Shown here: piece after piece, positions 50,971-62,905 of the stretch
How the letters are laid out: each line of letters starts with the position of its first letter
How positions within the stretch are numbered: the first letter of the stretch is position 1
DNA from: Paramyrothecium sp. XJ0827
Taxonomy: Eukaryota > Ascomycota > Sordariomycetes > Hypocreales > Stachybotryaceae
Reading direction: 5' to 3'
Length of the DNA: 64,000 nucleotides
Assembly (NCBI GenBank): GCA_020881915.1
Contig: JAJFPB010000005.1
Coordinates: forward strand, 1,116,001 to 1,180,000
Notes under the pieces: model-generated
Databases searched by the model: none
What the model was told of the DNA's origin: nothing
What the model saw: only the letters and a program-made list of their open reading frames with translations
Position numbers and translations under genes: made by a program

Positions 50971-52896
50971 TGGATGCTGGAAGACGATACCAACCCGGTA
51001 GAAGGCCATTACCGGGATGGATGAGGGGGAGAAGAGGCCCTGGTGAAAAGATGGCAGCGGAAGATTTACTCGTTCTCGCGGTCATTGCGCAATTACAACC
51101 CATATACCCCACTGTTACGAAGCATCACGTATTTCTATTATTTTTCTTCTTTTTTTCTTTCTTTCTCCTTCTTTCGTATTGATTTTGCGACTGCAACTGG
51201 ACAACAGTTAGTAATCTGGAAAAGGAAGGATAAAATGGGTTGTGAAGGCGGGACAGGGCGCAGCGGATCAATGTCGCGATGGGCATGGCTGACGCTCGGG
51301 CGTTTGCACTACAGCCGGTTGGAGATGTCACGAGAAGGACATTGTCTTGATTTTGGATTTTTCTTCTTTTCTACTTTTTCCTCTTTCTATCTCCATTATT
51401 CCAAAAGGGTCAGCGACGAGAGAGATTCAGTAATATTCTGCCTGGGTTCTGAGTGATGCGTTCAGACGCAATGTAACGGTCTCTGGGTCAAAGAGCATTC
51501 TGGGTGGGGCGTGTCGCTCTTGGGGGCTGTTTTGTTTTTTTTAGATGATATTCTTCTGCATCGTTCAGGGCACAGAGGTGAACCCTTGTTTGCTACGCCC
51601 AGCGTCATTTGGCAGCGTGGCTCAAGGAGGATTTTGATACCCACCGGTTCAATACAATCATTTTCTCGTTTGAAAGGACATGGCAAGCTCATCTGATTAC
51701 TCAACGATATGACGTGACAGGATAAGGTGGTTGCAGTCCTGAAGGAGCGAACCGTAGGCCCAAATATGGCATCCGACGCGTCGAGGCAGATGGTACTCTG
51801 TTTGAGGCGGCGATGTGAGGAGGATGCCTATGAAGCTTTTAGCCAAGCTGTCAATGGGTTCAATTGCATCACGATGGTTGTTGAAGATAACCGTGCAAGG
51901 CCCTGGGTGAGGGGAGGTAATGTAAGGTACAGAGTCCTTACTGTACTACTTTGTAAGGTAGGGTACCTCAGCAATAAAGCGCGTGATGGATCCCTGCGCT
52001 ACTCCACAGCGCGAAACGGATGGTTTAGTCCTCAACAGGCCTAGCAGAACGCGACGGGAAGGCTGGGCTGGGCTACCTGAGCTCGATCTATACCAGGATA
52101 GGAAAATTCTAAATAGAAAAAAACGTACACGCAACGGGCGGTGGACCAGAAACAGCAACAGACAACATCCGCCTCGTGTAGGTACCGCACCGCAGCTACA
52201 CGCACACGCTCCCGCACACGCACGAGACACAGCGTGGTGTGGGGAATGTGCGCTGTGGCTACAGAAGCACAGGGGGGCCCCCCAAGCTATCCAGTCATGG
52301 CCGTTCTGTAAATACCATGTAGTTGGGCCCTGTACCTCTCTGCCTTGCCCTTCTGTCGCTCTTTTTTTTTTTTTTTTTTTTTGGGTCTTGTTGGAGGGGG
52401 GGGGGGCCCTACCAAAAGGTGAGGTCAGGTAACTCACGGGTACGATTAGCCTTATCGGCACCTCGCCCGATAGACAGACACGGCGCGCCGCGTGCCAGAA
52501 CCCGGACTTGAAGTGGAGAGGCGACGGAGGCTGGATTCTGCCAAAACATCTCGTGTTGCTTCGAGGACAGGACGCTTCCTCTTCCTTTCCCACCATCTTC
52601 CTGCAAAGGACGCGAACAAGCATCCGTTGGCTCTCCCTTGTCGTGTGTCATTGCCAGCTCACCGTGTCCGCCTTCTGCATTTGCACCACAGCCAATTGCT
52701 TTGCTGCAGATGCATTAGCTTGGTACCGTAGCTGTACTTGCACCTCTCTCGCCGTCTCTGTCTTGTCTCTGTCGCTATCTCCGTGCATCCCTCTCTCTTG
52801 ATACTGCTCGAGAGCACCGCGCTCGCCCACTCGACACGGCTTCCTCATACTGACGCGGTCCTACCCGTGAAGACCCCCGACAGAATCCATCCCACC
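50971..52896. other. Intergenic between MED15 and the WHI5-like gene
   Basis: The region holds T-rich tracts after the MED15 stop (51,137-51,180), GGTA/TACC motifs at about 51,918-51,969, and the homopolymer block at 52,362-52,406. The last ~250 bp are pyrimidine-rich and probably form the WHI5-like leader. ORFs are short and unrecognised. Confidence 0.55.
52362..52406. repeat. T21 homopolymer closely followed by G11
   Basis: Twenty-one consecutive T (52,362-52,382), a 13-bp spacer, then eleven G (52,396-52,406), about 490-535 bp before the WHI5-like start codon. Run lengths may be affected by sequencing error. Confidence 0.85.
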
Positions 52897-53974
52897 ATGA
52901 ACCCTTCGTCACCCATCAAGAGACGCGCCCTGGGCACGCTGGACGCGAATGCTCTGGCGTCGCCCCGCCAGGCCGGCCTCAAGGCATCCAGCACCGGCAC
53001 CACGACCCCAATGTCCAGTCCCCGCAAGGAAGGCCTCGCCGTGTTCTCTGGAGCTGCACCCGCCGCCGAGGGCAGGAAGCGAGCGCTGGACCTGGCCACG
53101 GCACCCAGCTCCGCCTCCAAGAAGACGTGTCTCGAGCAAGATGAGGTATGGGCGTTGCCCAGTCGCGCGGACTACCCCATGCATCGTCTGGAGAATTGAG
53201 GCTGACCGTGCTTTGTGAATTTACTAGGACGCGCGATCGCGGTCACGGTCGAGATCGAGGTCGAGGTCGAGGAGTCGCAGCCCCGGCACCAGCTCCGTCT
53301 TTGATACCTCGGCAGGCGATGCGTCGTGGGCCACGGCAGCAACCGCGGACGAGACCGAAGCGCTGCCCACGGACCGACCGGTGCTGCCGCCGCCCACCCG
53401 GCCGCGGGCACTGACGAGGGAGCAGGCAAGAGAGGTAAGATAGGACACCTGCCCCACCGCCCAGTCTACGAGCCGTGTCTTTCGACTTGGAACAACCGGA
53501 TGGCTAACATGTCGCGTCCAGAAAGCAGAAATACTTCGCCTCCGCCTGGGGCTTGCCAGTTACAAGCTCCACACCGACCAAGTCACCGTGCCCCTCGCCG
53601 ACCTCGAGATCAAGCCCTTCCCCCAGAACCTACGGATGCGCACGCAGCGTCTTCTGCAGCAGCAGCAACAGCAGCGGCAAGAGCCCCGGCACTTGGCGCA
53701 GCAAGGGAGCGTCGCCAACGTGGGTGTTAGGCAAGCTGTCGTCGCCGCGGCCTCGTCGTCGCCGAGCAGCAAGCCGCGCAGCAGGGATGGCGAGGAGACT
53801 GAGACGGATGAGGAGCTGGCAGCAGAGGAGGCCCGCATCGAGGCGGCAGCTGCGGCGAGTTCATTACCACAGCAGCATCAGGCCGGCAGCGGGGAGGGCT
53901 CAGGTGGCAACGCCCCGAGTGTTGGTGCTTCGGCTAGCTTCCGCGGCCTGTCGAGAGCGGCTCCCGGTAGCTGA
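52897..53974 (+). CDS. WHI5/NRM1-family G1/S transcriptional repressor-like protein
   Basis: Three exons (52897-53145, 53228-53434 and 53522-53974) encode 302 residues. The diagnostic segment begins exon 3: EILRLRLGLASYKLHTDQ (about 155-172), then PLADLE. This matches the short motif by which Whi5, Nrm1 and related repressors bind SBF/MBF G1/S factors. Cyclin-dependent kinase-type sites are present (SPIKR near the N-terminus, SPRK near residue 41). These fit release of repression by phosphorylation, which is inferred from the family. Exon 2 opens with eight Arg-Ser dipeptides (residues 86-101). The C-terminal third is Gln/Ala/Ser-rich and acidic. Expected location is the nucleus in G1. Whether it is a Whi5 or an Nrm1 equivalent cannot be decided. 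Confidence 0.88.
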
Positions 53975-54409
53975 CACTGGCATGGGTTGGAATAAAGTCA
54001 AAAAAAAATTGTTATTCGTGCTAGAGGATAGTTGAGGGTCGTTGGGAAGCGTATGCGGCGAAGGGGTTTGTTTATCCGCCCCGAGAACATGTGGGGGAGC
54101 AACCTTTTGCTGCGGCCCCCTAGGTGTTTCCAATCTTGGGTGGGCTATGTTTGTGTAGACGAATCTGGGTTTCAACGGCGTTAGAAAGGGATGATTTTCT
54201 GGGTTACTTGACGGCAAAGGCGTGCGAGTACAGGGGATCTTGGGAGGTTACACTTTTTTCGTGGCATTCTGGTGGCTTTGGGTTTACCTGCGCAAGTCGA
54301 TGACATGACTACAATAAACCAATGAGCATTCGAAAGAAAAGAATCTGTGCCATGCCAAAGTCGTTTCCAATTTTTGCCTCTTTATCCAAACGAGGAAGGG
54401 TTTATGGTT
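53975..54409. other. Convergent intergenic region
   Basis: A 435-bp stretch where the WHI5-like gene and the aminopeptidase gene converge; it should hold both 3' UTRs. No gene is seen. Confidence 0.6.
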
Positions 54410-55987
54410 CTAGTCTACAAGAATCTTGGGCTCAAGCTGGCCGTAGCGCTCGAAGAACTCGACAAAGAGCTTGACGGCGTGGTCCACGTCCTTGGTGCCG
54501 CCCGTCTCCCGGATGCTGTGCATGCTGAGCTGCGGGTTGCCCAGGTCGAGGGTGCGGATGCCGAGCTTGGCGGCGAGGCCGGGCCCGATGGTGCTGCCGC
54601 AGGGCGAGTCGTTGCGCACGACGAACAGCTGCAGCGGGACGTTGGCCACGCGGGCGCACTCCTGGAGGAGCACGATGCCGGGCGAGTTGGTCGCGTAGCG
54701 CTGGTTGGCGTTGATCTTGATGACGGTGCCGCCGTTCATGGCGGGCTGGTGGGAGGACTCGTACTTGCCGGCGTAGTTGGGGTGCACGGCGTGGGCCATG
54801 TCGGCCGAGACGAGGAACGACCGGCTCAGCGTCTGCTCGTACGCCGTCGCCTCCTCGCCCTCGTGGTGGACCTTCTCGTAGCTCTTGTCGCTGTCCGCGT
54901 CGGGGTTGCCGGGGAGGACGGACAGGCGGCGGAGGACGGAGGGCAGCAGGTTGGAGAAGGCGCCCTGCGCCGAGGTGGATCCGATCTCCTCGTGGTCAAA
55001 GCAGACTATGAGGCGGATAGTGGGGTCGTTGTCGAGAGCGTCGGCCTTCTCGACTGACGAAAGGAGGCCCTGCACGGAGCAGTACGTCATGCCGAGGTTG
55101 TCAAGCCTGGGGGAAAAGATGAACTCGTCGTTGATGCCGCCGATGCAGGCCTTTTGCGTGTCGAACAGCACAATCTCAAAGTCCACGACCGCCGACGCAT
55201 CCACGCCGGCCTCGGTGGCGATGATATCTAGGATGCGGGGATGATGTCGTTCGGACATCTCCTTGAGCGGCTTGTAGTCGGCCTCTTGCTCGCCCTCCCC
55301 GGTCTCCTTCTCCGGCTTCTCAGCCTCCTTGTTGAGCTCGGCCTCGACGAGCCCGGCGAGGGGGAAGAGCTCCGTTTCCTTGTTCGGGTCAAAGTTGCTC
55401 TGCCGGTGGAGGTGGATGGCCAGCGTGGGGATGCGCAGCAGCGGCTTGTCGACCTTGATGAGCTTCTGGACAAAGTTTTCGCCGTCGCGCACCATGACCC
55501 TGCCGGCGATGCTCAGGTCGCGGTCGAACCACGACGTCCAGATGCCGCCGCCGTAGGTCTCGACGCCGACCTGCTTGTAGCCGTTGTTGGACTTCTTGGA
55601 GACGGGCTTGACGCGGAGGCAGGGGGAGTCGGTGTGGGCGCCGACGATGGCGACGGGGTTGCCGGGCTTCCACTTCTTCCCGACGGTGAAGGCGACGATC
55701 GAGGAGCCGTTCCTGGTCAGGTAGTACTTGCCGCCGGGCCGGACGGTCGACGCCCACGAGTCTCGCTCTAGGAGGCGGGTGAAACCAGCCTTCTCGAAGC
55801 GGGTGGCTGCAGATTGGACCGCATGATACGCTTTAGGAGGGACATGGTCAGCTTTTTACTCCAGCAAATGGTGGATGACACAAAGGGCAATCGGCGGTGG
55901 GCAGGGGGCTCCGTGGGCGCTGGACGTACGTGTGGGCGAATCATTAACGAAGTCGACGAAATCAAGGGCGGATTTGGGAGGAGCCAT
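54410..55987 (-). CDS. Aspartyl aminopeptidase, peptidase family M18
   Basis: Two exons (55930-55987 and 54410-55830) around a 99-bp intron give 492 residues. The enzyme is a dodecameric metallopeptidase (di-zinc in the family) that removes N-terminal Asp or Glu from peptides. Seen: DFVNDSPTPYHAVQ at the N-terminus, with the intron splitting the Pro codon, then GAHTDSPCLRVKP with metal-ligand His85 and Asp87. Later come CFDHEEIGS (His299, Glu300, Glu301), MAHAVHPNY, and NDSPCGSTIGP. It corresponds to yeast Ape4 or mammalian DNPEP. No signal peptide is visible, so it is cytosolic. In yeast the relative is carried to the vacuole by selective autophagy, which is not shown here. The first exon is only 58 nt. 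Long antisense ORFs come from GC-rich third positions. Confidence 0.96.
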
Positions 55988-56714
55988 GCTGGGCGGAAAG
56001 GTGCTGAACGAGGCAGCAAGAAACGCTGTAGCAGCCGGTTTGGCAATTGCCGGTCGTAGAATGGATCGATTGAATCGGAGGCTTCCTGAACGCTGTCTAA
56101 GGAAACACAGCGGCCACATGGAGTTGAGGTGTGGTTAACGACGGAGGTCGTCATGTGCCGTTGGGCCGGTGGGGAGGCGGGAGCTTGACATGGAGGTACC
56201 TTATCGAAAGTGGGTCCGGCCGATAATGGTGCTCAAACAAGATGCAGGGGATGTAACGTCCGTAGGGCAAGGGTACCTCATGCTGCCAAGGCTTTTGACT
56301 TACACGCCCAGCTTACCTGCATTCGTCCCTTGCCCACTTACACGAGCATTCCGTCGCTGTAGATCGTCCCAGAGGGCACTCAAAATTTGTCAAGAGAGTA
56401 AAAAGTCCATGTATTTCATGAGATCCGAGCTATTAATTCTACCAAGTAAATCATCTATGTCTTCCAAATTGCATTTCCCCCCAGCAAGCACATCGAAATG
56501 CGTACACGCTTGTAGTAGGTATGTCCACCACTTATACAAACACTCGCATTACATCTCCCAGACAGATCATCTAACCATACCGTTCCGCCAAGTCGAGCAA
56601 AGAAATCGTAGCGAAGGAGTCTTCTGGACAAGAGGATGAAAGGAAATGGGGACCCTGGTGTGGCAGGGTCTTTTAGGTGAGCATCAGCTCCTGAACGTAG
56701 GCACAAGTACGATT
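55988..56714. other. Intergenic: aminopeptidase promoter and RTA1-like 3' side
   Basis: Both flanking genes are on the minus strand. The region contains two GGTACC palindromes (about 56,196 and 56,274), then an AT-richer part near 56,390-56,600 that is probably the 3' UTR of the RTA1-like gene. No gene is seen. Confidence 0.55.
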
Positions 56715-57711
56715 TTACTTGCGCTCGCGCTCGAAGCCCGCGCCGCCCTCCTCGCTGTCGGAGGAGGTCTTGCGTGGCGCCTCGCGGTTGAAAACCATGC
56801 CGGTGTGGCTGAAGCAGAGGGCAATGACGGCAACAACAACGACAACGCCCTCGAGCATGATGAAGGGAACCTCGTGGGTGATGAGCTCACCGTCGTAGCC
56901 ATCGCGAAGCTCGACGACACGATAGACACATCGGACCAGGATGAGGATGGTAGCGCTGGTCAGGCCGGCAAAGAAGACGTTGATGCGCCAGCCGAAGCCG
57001 GTGAAGCCGCGGGCCATGAAGTAGCGGACCATGTAGTCACCGAAGGCGACAACGAATGCGACGAGAACGACGACCTGCAGGATCAGGCCGGCCATGGAGA
57101 TGTCGACACCGACGTCGTCGCCCTCGCTGGCGTCGCTGGACATGGCGCCGCCGGCGGCCTGCAGGATGAGGCAGATGATGTCGGCGGGAATGAAGATCCA
57201 GTAGAAGAGCTGAGGCTTGAAGCGGGACAGCTCGGGAGCGAGGTGGACGATGGTCTGGGAGAGAGTCACGTAGATGGAGGCGGTGAAGAAGACGGGCGCG
57301 ATGGTCAGGCAGACTGTGTCATCGTGTTAGCCACATGCCAGAGCGGAGCGGATGGAAATCATTTAGGCGACAAGAATAGGCTTCCAGCCTTGGGGAGATG
57401 GACTTACCAATCTGAATCATGAAGTAAGTGAAGTCGAAGGGGTCGTCATATTGCAGGATACGACCAACATAGCCGACGATCTCAGTGATGCAGCCCAGGA
57501 TCATGCCAGCCGTGTAGCCCCAGCTCCTCCATCGCCAGCCGAGATACGTGTGGACGATGCCAATAACACCAAACAGAGCAGCGAGGATGGCGTTGGCGGG
57601 CAGCGAGGGCCGGTACTTGAAGACGCTGAACTCGATCCCGCAAGTGGCGAGGGTGCAGTTGGCGTCGTAGCCGAAGGCGATGAGGCCGTTGGGAGGCACA
57701 GGAGCAGACAT
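56715..57711 (-). CDS. RTA1-family multi-pass membrane protein
   Basis: Two exons (57408-57711 and 56715-57313) around a 94-bp intron give 300 residues. Roughly seven hydrophobic segments are visible, including ILAALFGVIGIVHTYLGW, YTAGMILGCITEIVGYVGR, VCLTIAPVFFTASIYVTL, LFYWIFIPADIICLILQAAGG, MAGLILQVVVLVAFVVAFG and VPFIMLEGVVVVVAVIAL. The core EIVGYVGR followed by APVFFTASIY, FIPADIICLILQAAGG and a C-terminal RxVYR matches the RTA1 domain of fungal lipid-translocating exporters (yeast Rsb1, Rta1, Rtm1). Members are linked to sphingoid-base export or resistance to membrane-active compounds. The specific substrate is not readable. The N-terminus has two Cys before the first span and the tail is acidic and basic. 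No transporter cluster surrounds it. Confidence 0.94.
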
Positions 57712-60700
57712 TGTGGAGATTGGTCTCTTCGGTGCTTTGGATGGTGATGCTCGGGAAAGATTGCGGCTAGGTTTGGCCTTCGAGTTGCTTCTGAGATTGG
57801 TCTCAGGAAACTAGGCAGACGAGCGAGGATGAGACGGCTTGTTATAAAGTTGGCGGGCAAGGATCTTGCTGACCACAGTGGCCGGCGGGGGCTTTCTATG
57901 CGGGTCGAGTCAAAGCACTGCCTCTTACAGTCGCTTGTTGCACTTTTGCTTGCTTGTGAGAGTGGTAAGTCTGTGTGAGTGTGTCGATATAGATCAGAAC
58001 TCAAACCAACTGACGGGATCCGGACGTTCTCAAATAGTCTCGCAGAGTGCAGCTTGGCCAACCGTTCTGTCCCAGATCGGCAAAAGAAAAGAACAAGCTT
58101 GATCGCCAAGGTCCATGCTATCTCGCATCTTCGCCCTTCGGCACCGCGCCGCCTGGAGACGAGGAGCAGGGAAGTCTTGGCGCGAGGACGCCTGAGGAGG
58201 CAGTTTCCGCTTTCTTCCTGGGGACGGAGTTGGACGAGCTCATCCGCGAGAAACGGTACGTGAGCGTGCAGAGCATGGGCCGCAAAATGGGAGGTATCCT
58301 GGACCTCCGGCGCTGGATCCGCGGGCGGGCGGAGGAATAGGGCAGCCGCCTCTCTGGGAGCGCGCACAAGCTACCTTTGCGTGGATTGGCCCATGCCCGC
58401 TGATGCCCGTCAGCGGGAAGCCTGGCGCCCACGCACTTGCTCGGGATGTAAAAGTTTCAGTCGAGATCCAATGAAGAGCAGTCTCCGGCGCCGCACGGCT
58501 GGGCGGGCGTGGACGTCGACCCGTCACAGCCCCCTTGTCCCTCAACCTCAACCCCTGCCGCTGGCGGGCTGACGCAACTCGACATATTGGAGTAAGGGAC
58601 GGTTCGTGATTGGAAAGAAGCTTTTTTTTCTTTCTCACTTTACTTTTTTCCCAGGAAAGGATTGGTGTGAGGCTGACGCTCATGCCATGTGGCAGTCTCA
58701 CTAGGTTACGTAGGCCCTGGCGTTTGTCGAGGCCGAGCCGAGCTGCGAGCGACGCGGGCGCGAGTGCCGAACGGCACCCGGAAAAACAGCGTGCTCCGGT
58801 CGGACGTTAAGCCATGCTGACCATTCAATTGAATGCATCGTAGCGCATATCCAAGTTCGTAGGCAATTGCGCGTAGCAAGGAATCAGCGTCGCGAGCCAC
58901 AGGAAGGGTCCTTCTAACTCTGGGAGACACCATCGCTGTTCGCGCATCTCATCCCGCGTCATCGCCCAAGGGAGAATCTTTTGGCCAAGTTCAGCAAATC
59001 AATCACGTCCCCGGCTCTTCGTGGAAAAGCCATGAGCCAGGTACGGAAGGATGCCGGAGAAAGTCGAGGATCGACGAGGAGCATATGGGATTCTATTTTT
59101 GACGATGCGCCAGGCATTCTGCCATCACTTCCATGTGGGTCACTTGGCAAGAAGATCTGCGCTCACTGGCGGGATCAGATGGCAGGACCCTTTGAAGGGG
59201 ATTCTGTGCTACCTTGAGGGGGAGCGCGAGATCCTACCAAGAGGACCTTAAACCGGCTGACGTGTAAAAATTGATTGACTTGCCGCACGTGGGAGAAGCT
59301 CTGCAGGAACTCCATCGAATTGTGCCTAACTCCACGCTACCGCCCCGGCGATGTGATGAAAGCGACGTGCATGAGATGCTCATTTTGCTTCACCGCAGCT
59401 ACACAAACTTGGGGGCCACGGTTCAAACGCTTCGATACCCAAAACAAACAAAAAAAAAAGCCGATGCTCGAGTCTACTAAATCGGTAATCGGCATAATCC
59501 TGCGCACATGTCGTGTTCGCATCCTCTTCATCATAGCTGAGTAATGAAGGATCGTCGACGCTGTGCGAGGGCGCCTTCCGAGCCATTCGGCCTGCCGAGC
59601 AGCAGTCCCTGCGTATGCTAACCAGGCTTTGACGGTTGCTCTTCCTTCATCTCGACGGCGTCATATCTAGCCAACGTGCACCTCCGTCCTGTACGTTCGG
59701 CCCTGTTCAGCCTATACGGAGCCGCCGGAGGGTCGAAGGGTGCACTGCAGAACGCCCAGCGCCAGCTCTGCATATTACGGAACGCCTCCGAGCCACGAAA
59801 TTCGTTATAGCCCCAAGTCTTGCCTGGGAGAACCGTTTCAAGTACTGCATGAGGACTGGTTGGGCTTTCTGGTTGTTCCGTGCCAACCATTGCCAACCTC
59901 CGATTCCGCCCCACTTGCTCTCCGTCGTCCTCGGCAGTTGTCCCCACTACCGCCGCCGGCATTCGCTTCATACCTCGACGTCATCTGCACATGAGCAGAA
60001 CCTATTCTTGCAGCTATGGATAAGGTCCTGTTATCTATATATGATCTTTGCCCCTGTATTTAAGGACCATCCTATCCTGATATTGTTACCCTCGACCCAT
60101 AGATAAACCGGCCTGGCGTAAGTGTGACGTTGAATGAGCATACAACATGTTTGAGAGCCGGAAACCCATCTTGCTAAACCGGCCAACTAAATATCGAGTT
60201 GACGATTAATTTGCTGGTCGACCAACTATTACTACAAGATATGTACACTCCAGACCGTGGATCAGGAAGTTAGTGTCTACCCCCAATGCCTAGGTTATGG
60301 CAGCAAGCCCAATATACCATACCGACAAACCTGTCGTTGTCACCCACTATAAACGTGTTCGTAAACTCGATAGCTACCAGGAGGCAGCAGTTATTAATAT
60401 TAAGAAGGAAAAAATAGTAAAGCGGGAAACCACTGCTGTGGATAGATTGTACAAGTACTTGACGAATGGCGAACGAAGATAGCGAACTTCATTCACAGCC
60501 CTAAAGGAAGCTCTGGTTGTTGTCACCGTAGAGCACTTGCGAATACACCATTAACTCAACGCCTATTATGTAAAGCAAACGTTCTGCTTCAAGCCTATCG
60601 AGTCCGACGGCCGTGATAGGTTGGCCAGGGGTATCAACGCTGGTGGTACAGGTTTGACCACTGCGGCAGCCTCCCACAGTTTTACATCCGGACATCTACC

Positions 60701-62905
60701 AAGCCAAGTTGAGCAGGCACATGAAGGCACAGCCTCCTTGGCCAGACCCACGAGGTCGATATATTGGAGTTGATAGCTCCGGAGTCCTTGATGGGCATCG
60801 ATCAACTAGATGGTCAAGCATGGAAGGGAGTTTTCGTGAGTGTTGGTGACTACTTCTAAATGGACCGGCCAAGCGACCGTTTGTTCAACATTCGCTTTTA
60901 TCATGAGACGCTGGCCGAGAAAGGAGAGTAACACGTCGCATTCTCGCCACGCGCGTATCAACAGCGAGGCTGGGTTGCAATGGAGCAGCATGGAAGTTGA
61001 CGTACCTCGCATCAAGACTGATGAAGTGGCCGTCGTTATGGGTAGGCTTTTCCTTGTTTTCGTGAGTCGAGGATTTGGCCCTGTAAGGCTCAAGGTGCGA
61101 ATAAAGGCTACGAACTACAAATATTTCTGGTCACCGAGCGCTCATCCCAATCAAGACGGACCCCTCGGCACAAAATGCAGGCTCATTCGTGATGAAAGGA
61201 ATTTTTTCGTTCTTGTCAAAATGAATGATGGTCTACGACCTCTGGCGCGATTTGTTCGGGGGCAATGTCACGAACGCATTGCTTACTACTATGCATAAAT
61301 CGGGCAAGCGGCCAGCTCAAATACACCAATAGAAGAACCGACCGCCTAGCAATGTCACGAGTTTTTGTCAAAGATGGGCCACAGGAAACGAGGCCAATCT
61401 GACTGACGTCCCGCTACATCGCACCGACCGCCTGACTCGGCGCTGCTCCTGTCATAACGGCGCTCATCGCCCTGCGATACTTGTGAAAATTCAAGACTAA
61501 AAGCAAACAATTCCTGCCTGAGAAGGAGAAAGAAGAAGGGAAATTTGTGATTTGGGAAGACAAGCAGGCGGCTCGGGCTGCTAGCGGAGAGCGCAAAGGC
61601 CCATTTCCTTGCCGTAAAGCTTCATTCTCAGAACTACTTTTTTCCTAGGAATAAAATCCAAGCAATTTGATAAATCTAGAAAATTCTAAAAGACCTTCAT
61701 GACTGGGATATTCTATGGACGCTTCCGCCTGGTTCATGTATAACAGTGAAAGAATATATATCATTCTAGCAAACGAGGAATCAAGTGGTATTTGCAGAGA
61801 GCAGTACCACGGGTACTAACACAGTCTCTGACAAGCGGTCACACGGAACCGAGGTAACTAGACCAACAATGAACAGCTTCTTCACTTAGGCAAGATGGCT
61901 GGATGGCTCACTGTTTAATGACGAGGGGGGACAACGCCCTTCCCGACGTTTACAATAAATTCTACATCGGTTGCCGAGACATTGTTTCTGCCATGCCACG
62001 CAGGGCTGGATGGCGGTTACAGATTGACGAGGAATTGCGGGGCGGTATATCCGCCATCAGACGAGACCCTGGACAGGTGCAGACGGCTGAAATTGTGTTT
62101 ACATCACCGCAATCTCGATGACAAGGAGATTCTGCGTTTCTTTGCGAGAAAGCACTGGTCAGGGTTGCTGTTCCGAGCTGCTCGAAACTCCAGAGCATCA
62201 AATCCTTGCGCATCTCATGGCCCTCCCAGCTAGGCACATTACGCGCGCGGCCACCAGTCACAACCCACATCGTTCAGCCGTTCCACAAACGGACTCTTAC
62301 TAAAAAGGTCAGTAAGTGAAATGAGACAATGGGTAAGAAGGTCACGTTGCTTGTGCAACGCAGTCTCCTAGCCGCAGCGCATATTACCTAGGTCGGGGCA
62401 CAATGTACTAAATGGGAGGTTGCATTGCGTTTCCTCCGTGCTGACTCGTGAGCACAGCCCGGGGTGGGGGACAGCGTAATTTCCTTTGAACCGGGATCTA
62501 TATCCACCCCGTCCTTCGATTACTGAGATAGGAAACTAGTAGACAGGGTGACCCACATAACAGGCGACAAGGGATCGTCAGCCAAGAAACAGCGCACCAG
62601 GAGCAAGGCAGTTGTCACGTTCACAATGGCAAGGAGAGGGACGGATTTTGAAAAAATAACAAAGTGTTCCGATTCAACGGGTTCATTAGTTTCCCAATGC
62701 AAGAAAAAGACGCTCCCAGAACATTAAGATGTTAGATACATCGTGCCCAACCGTTTTTGCCGTGAATGCTAAATGGTATTCAGAAAGCCTAGTTAAACTC
62801 TGTACATGTCCAACCAAGAACCTCCTAAATGCGAGAAAAGAGGATTCGAAACATGACTAGCCACAAGACCTAGAAGACCCAGGCTAGATGATCGAAGACG
62901 AAGAC
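57712..62905. other. 5.2 kb intergenic region, no firmly supported gene
   Basis: This lies between the RTA1-like start and the stop of the GPI-protein gene. The first 400 bp on the minus strand are the RTA1-like promoter and leader. The interval 60,100-62,700 is visibly AT-richer and includes a 61-codon Lys/Arg-rich ORF (60,297-60,482) and fragments such as 60,840-61,298. None is recognised. They could be decayed sequence, but no intact transposon hallmark was found. Confidence 0.55.
60297..60482 (+). other. Unassigned 61-codon basic ORF in AT-rich gap
   Basis: The ORF starts MAASPIYHTDKPVVV and ends YKYLTNGERR. It has a Lys-rich middle, no recognised motif and no clear splice context. It may be a chance ORF or a gene remnant. 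Confidence 0.2.

Noticed and set aside
54347..55057. Val/Gly/Asp-rich ORF antisense to the M18 aminopeptidase
   Set aside because: It overlaps catalytic-site coding sequence of the peptidase and has repetitive composition typical of antisense GC-rich codons.
56646..57422. 258-codon ORF antisense to the RTA1-like gene
   Set aside because: It crosses the intron of a well-supported membrane protein gene and its acidic composition mirrors hydrophobic codons.
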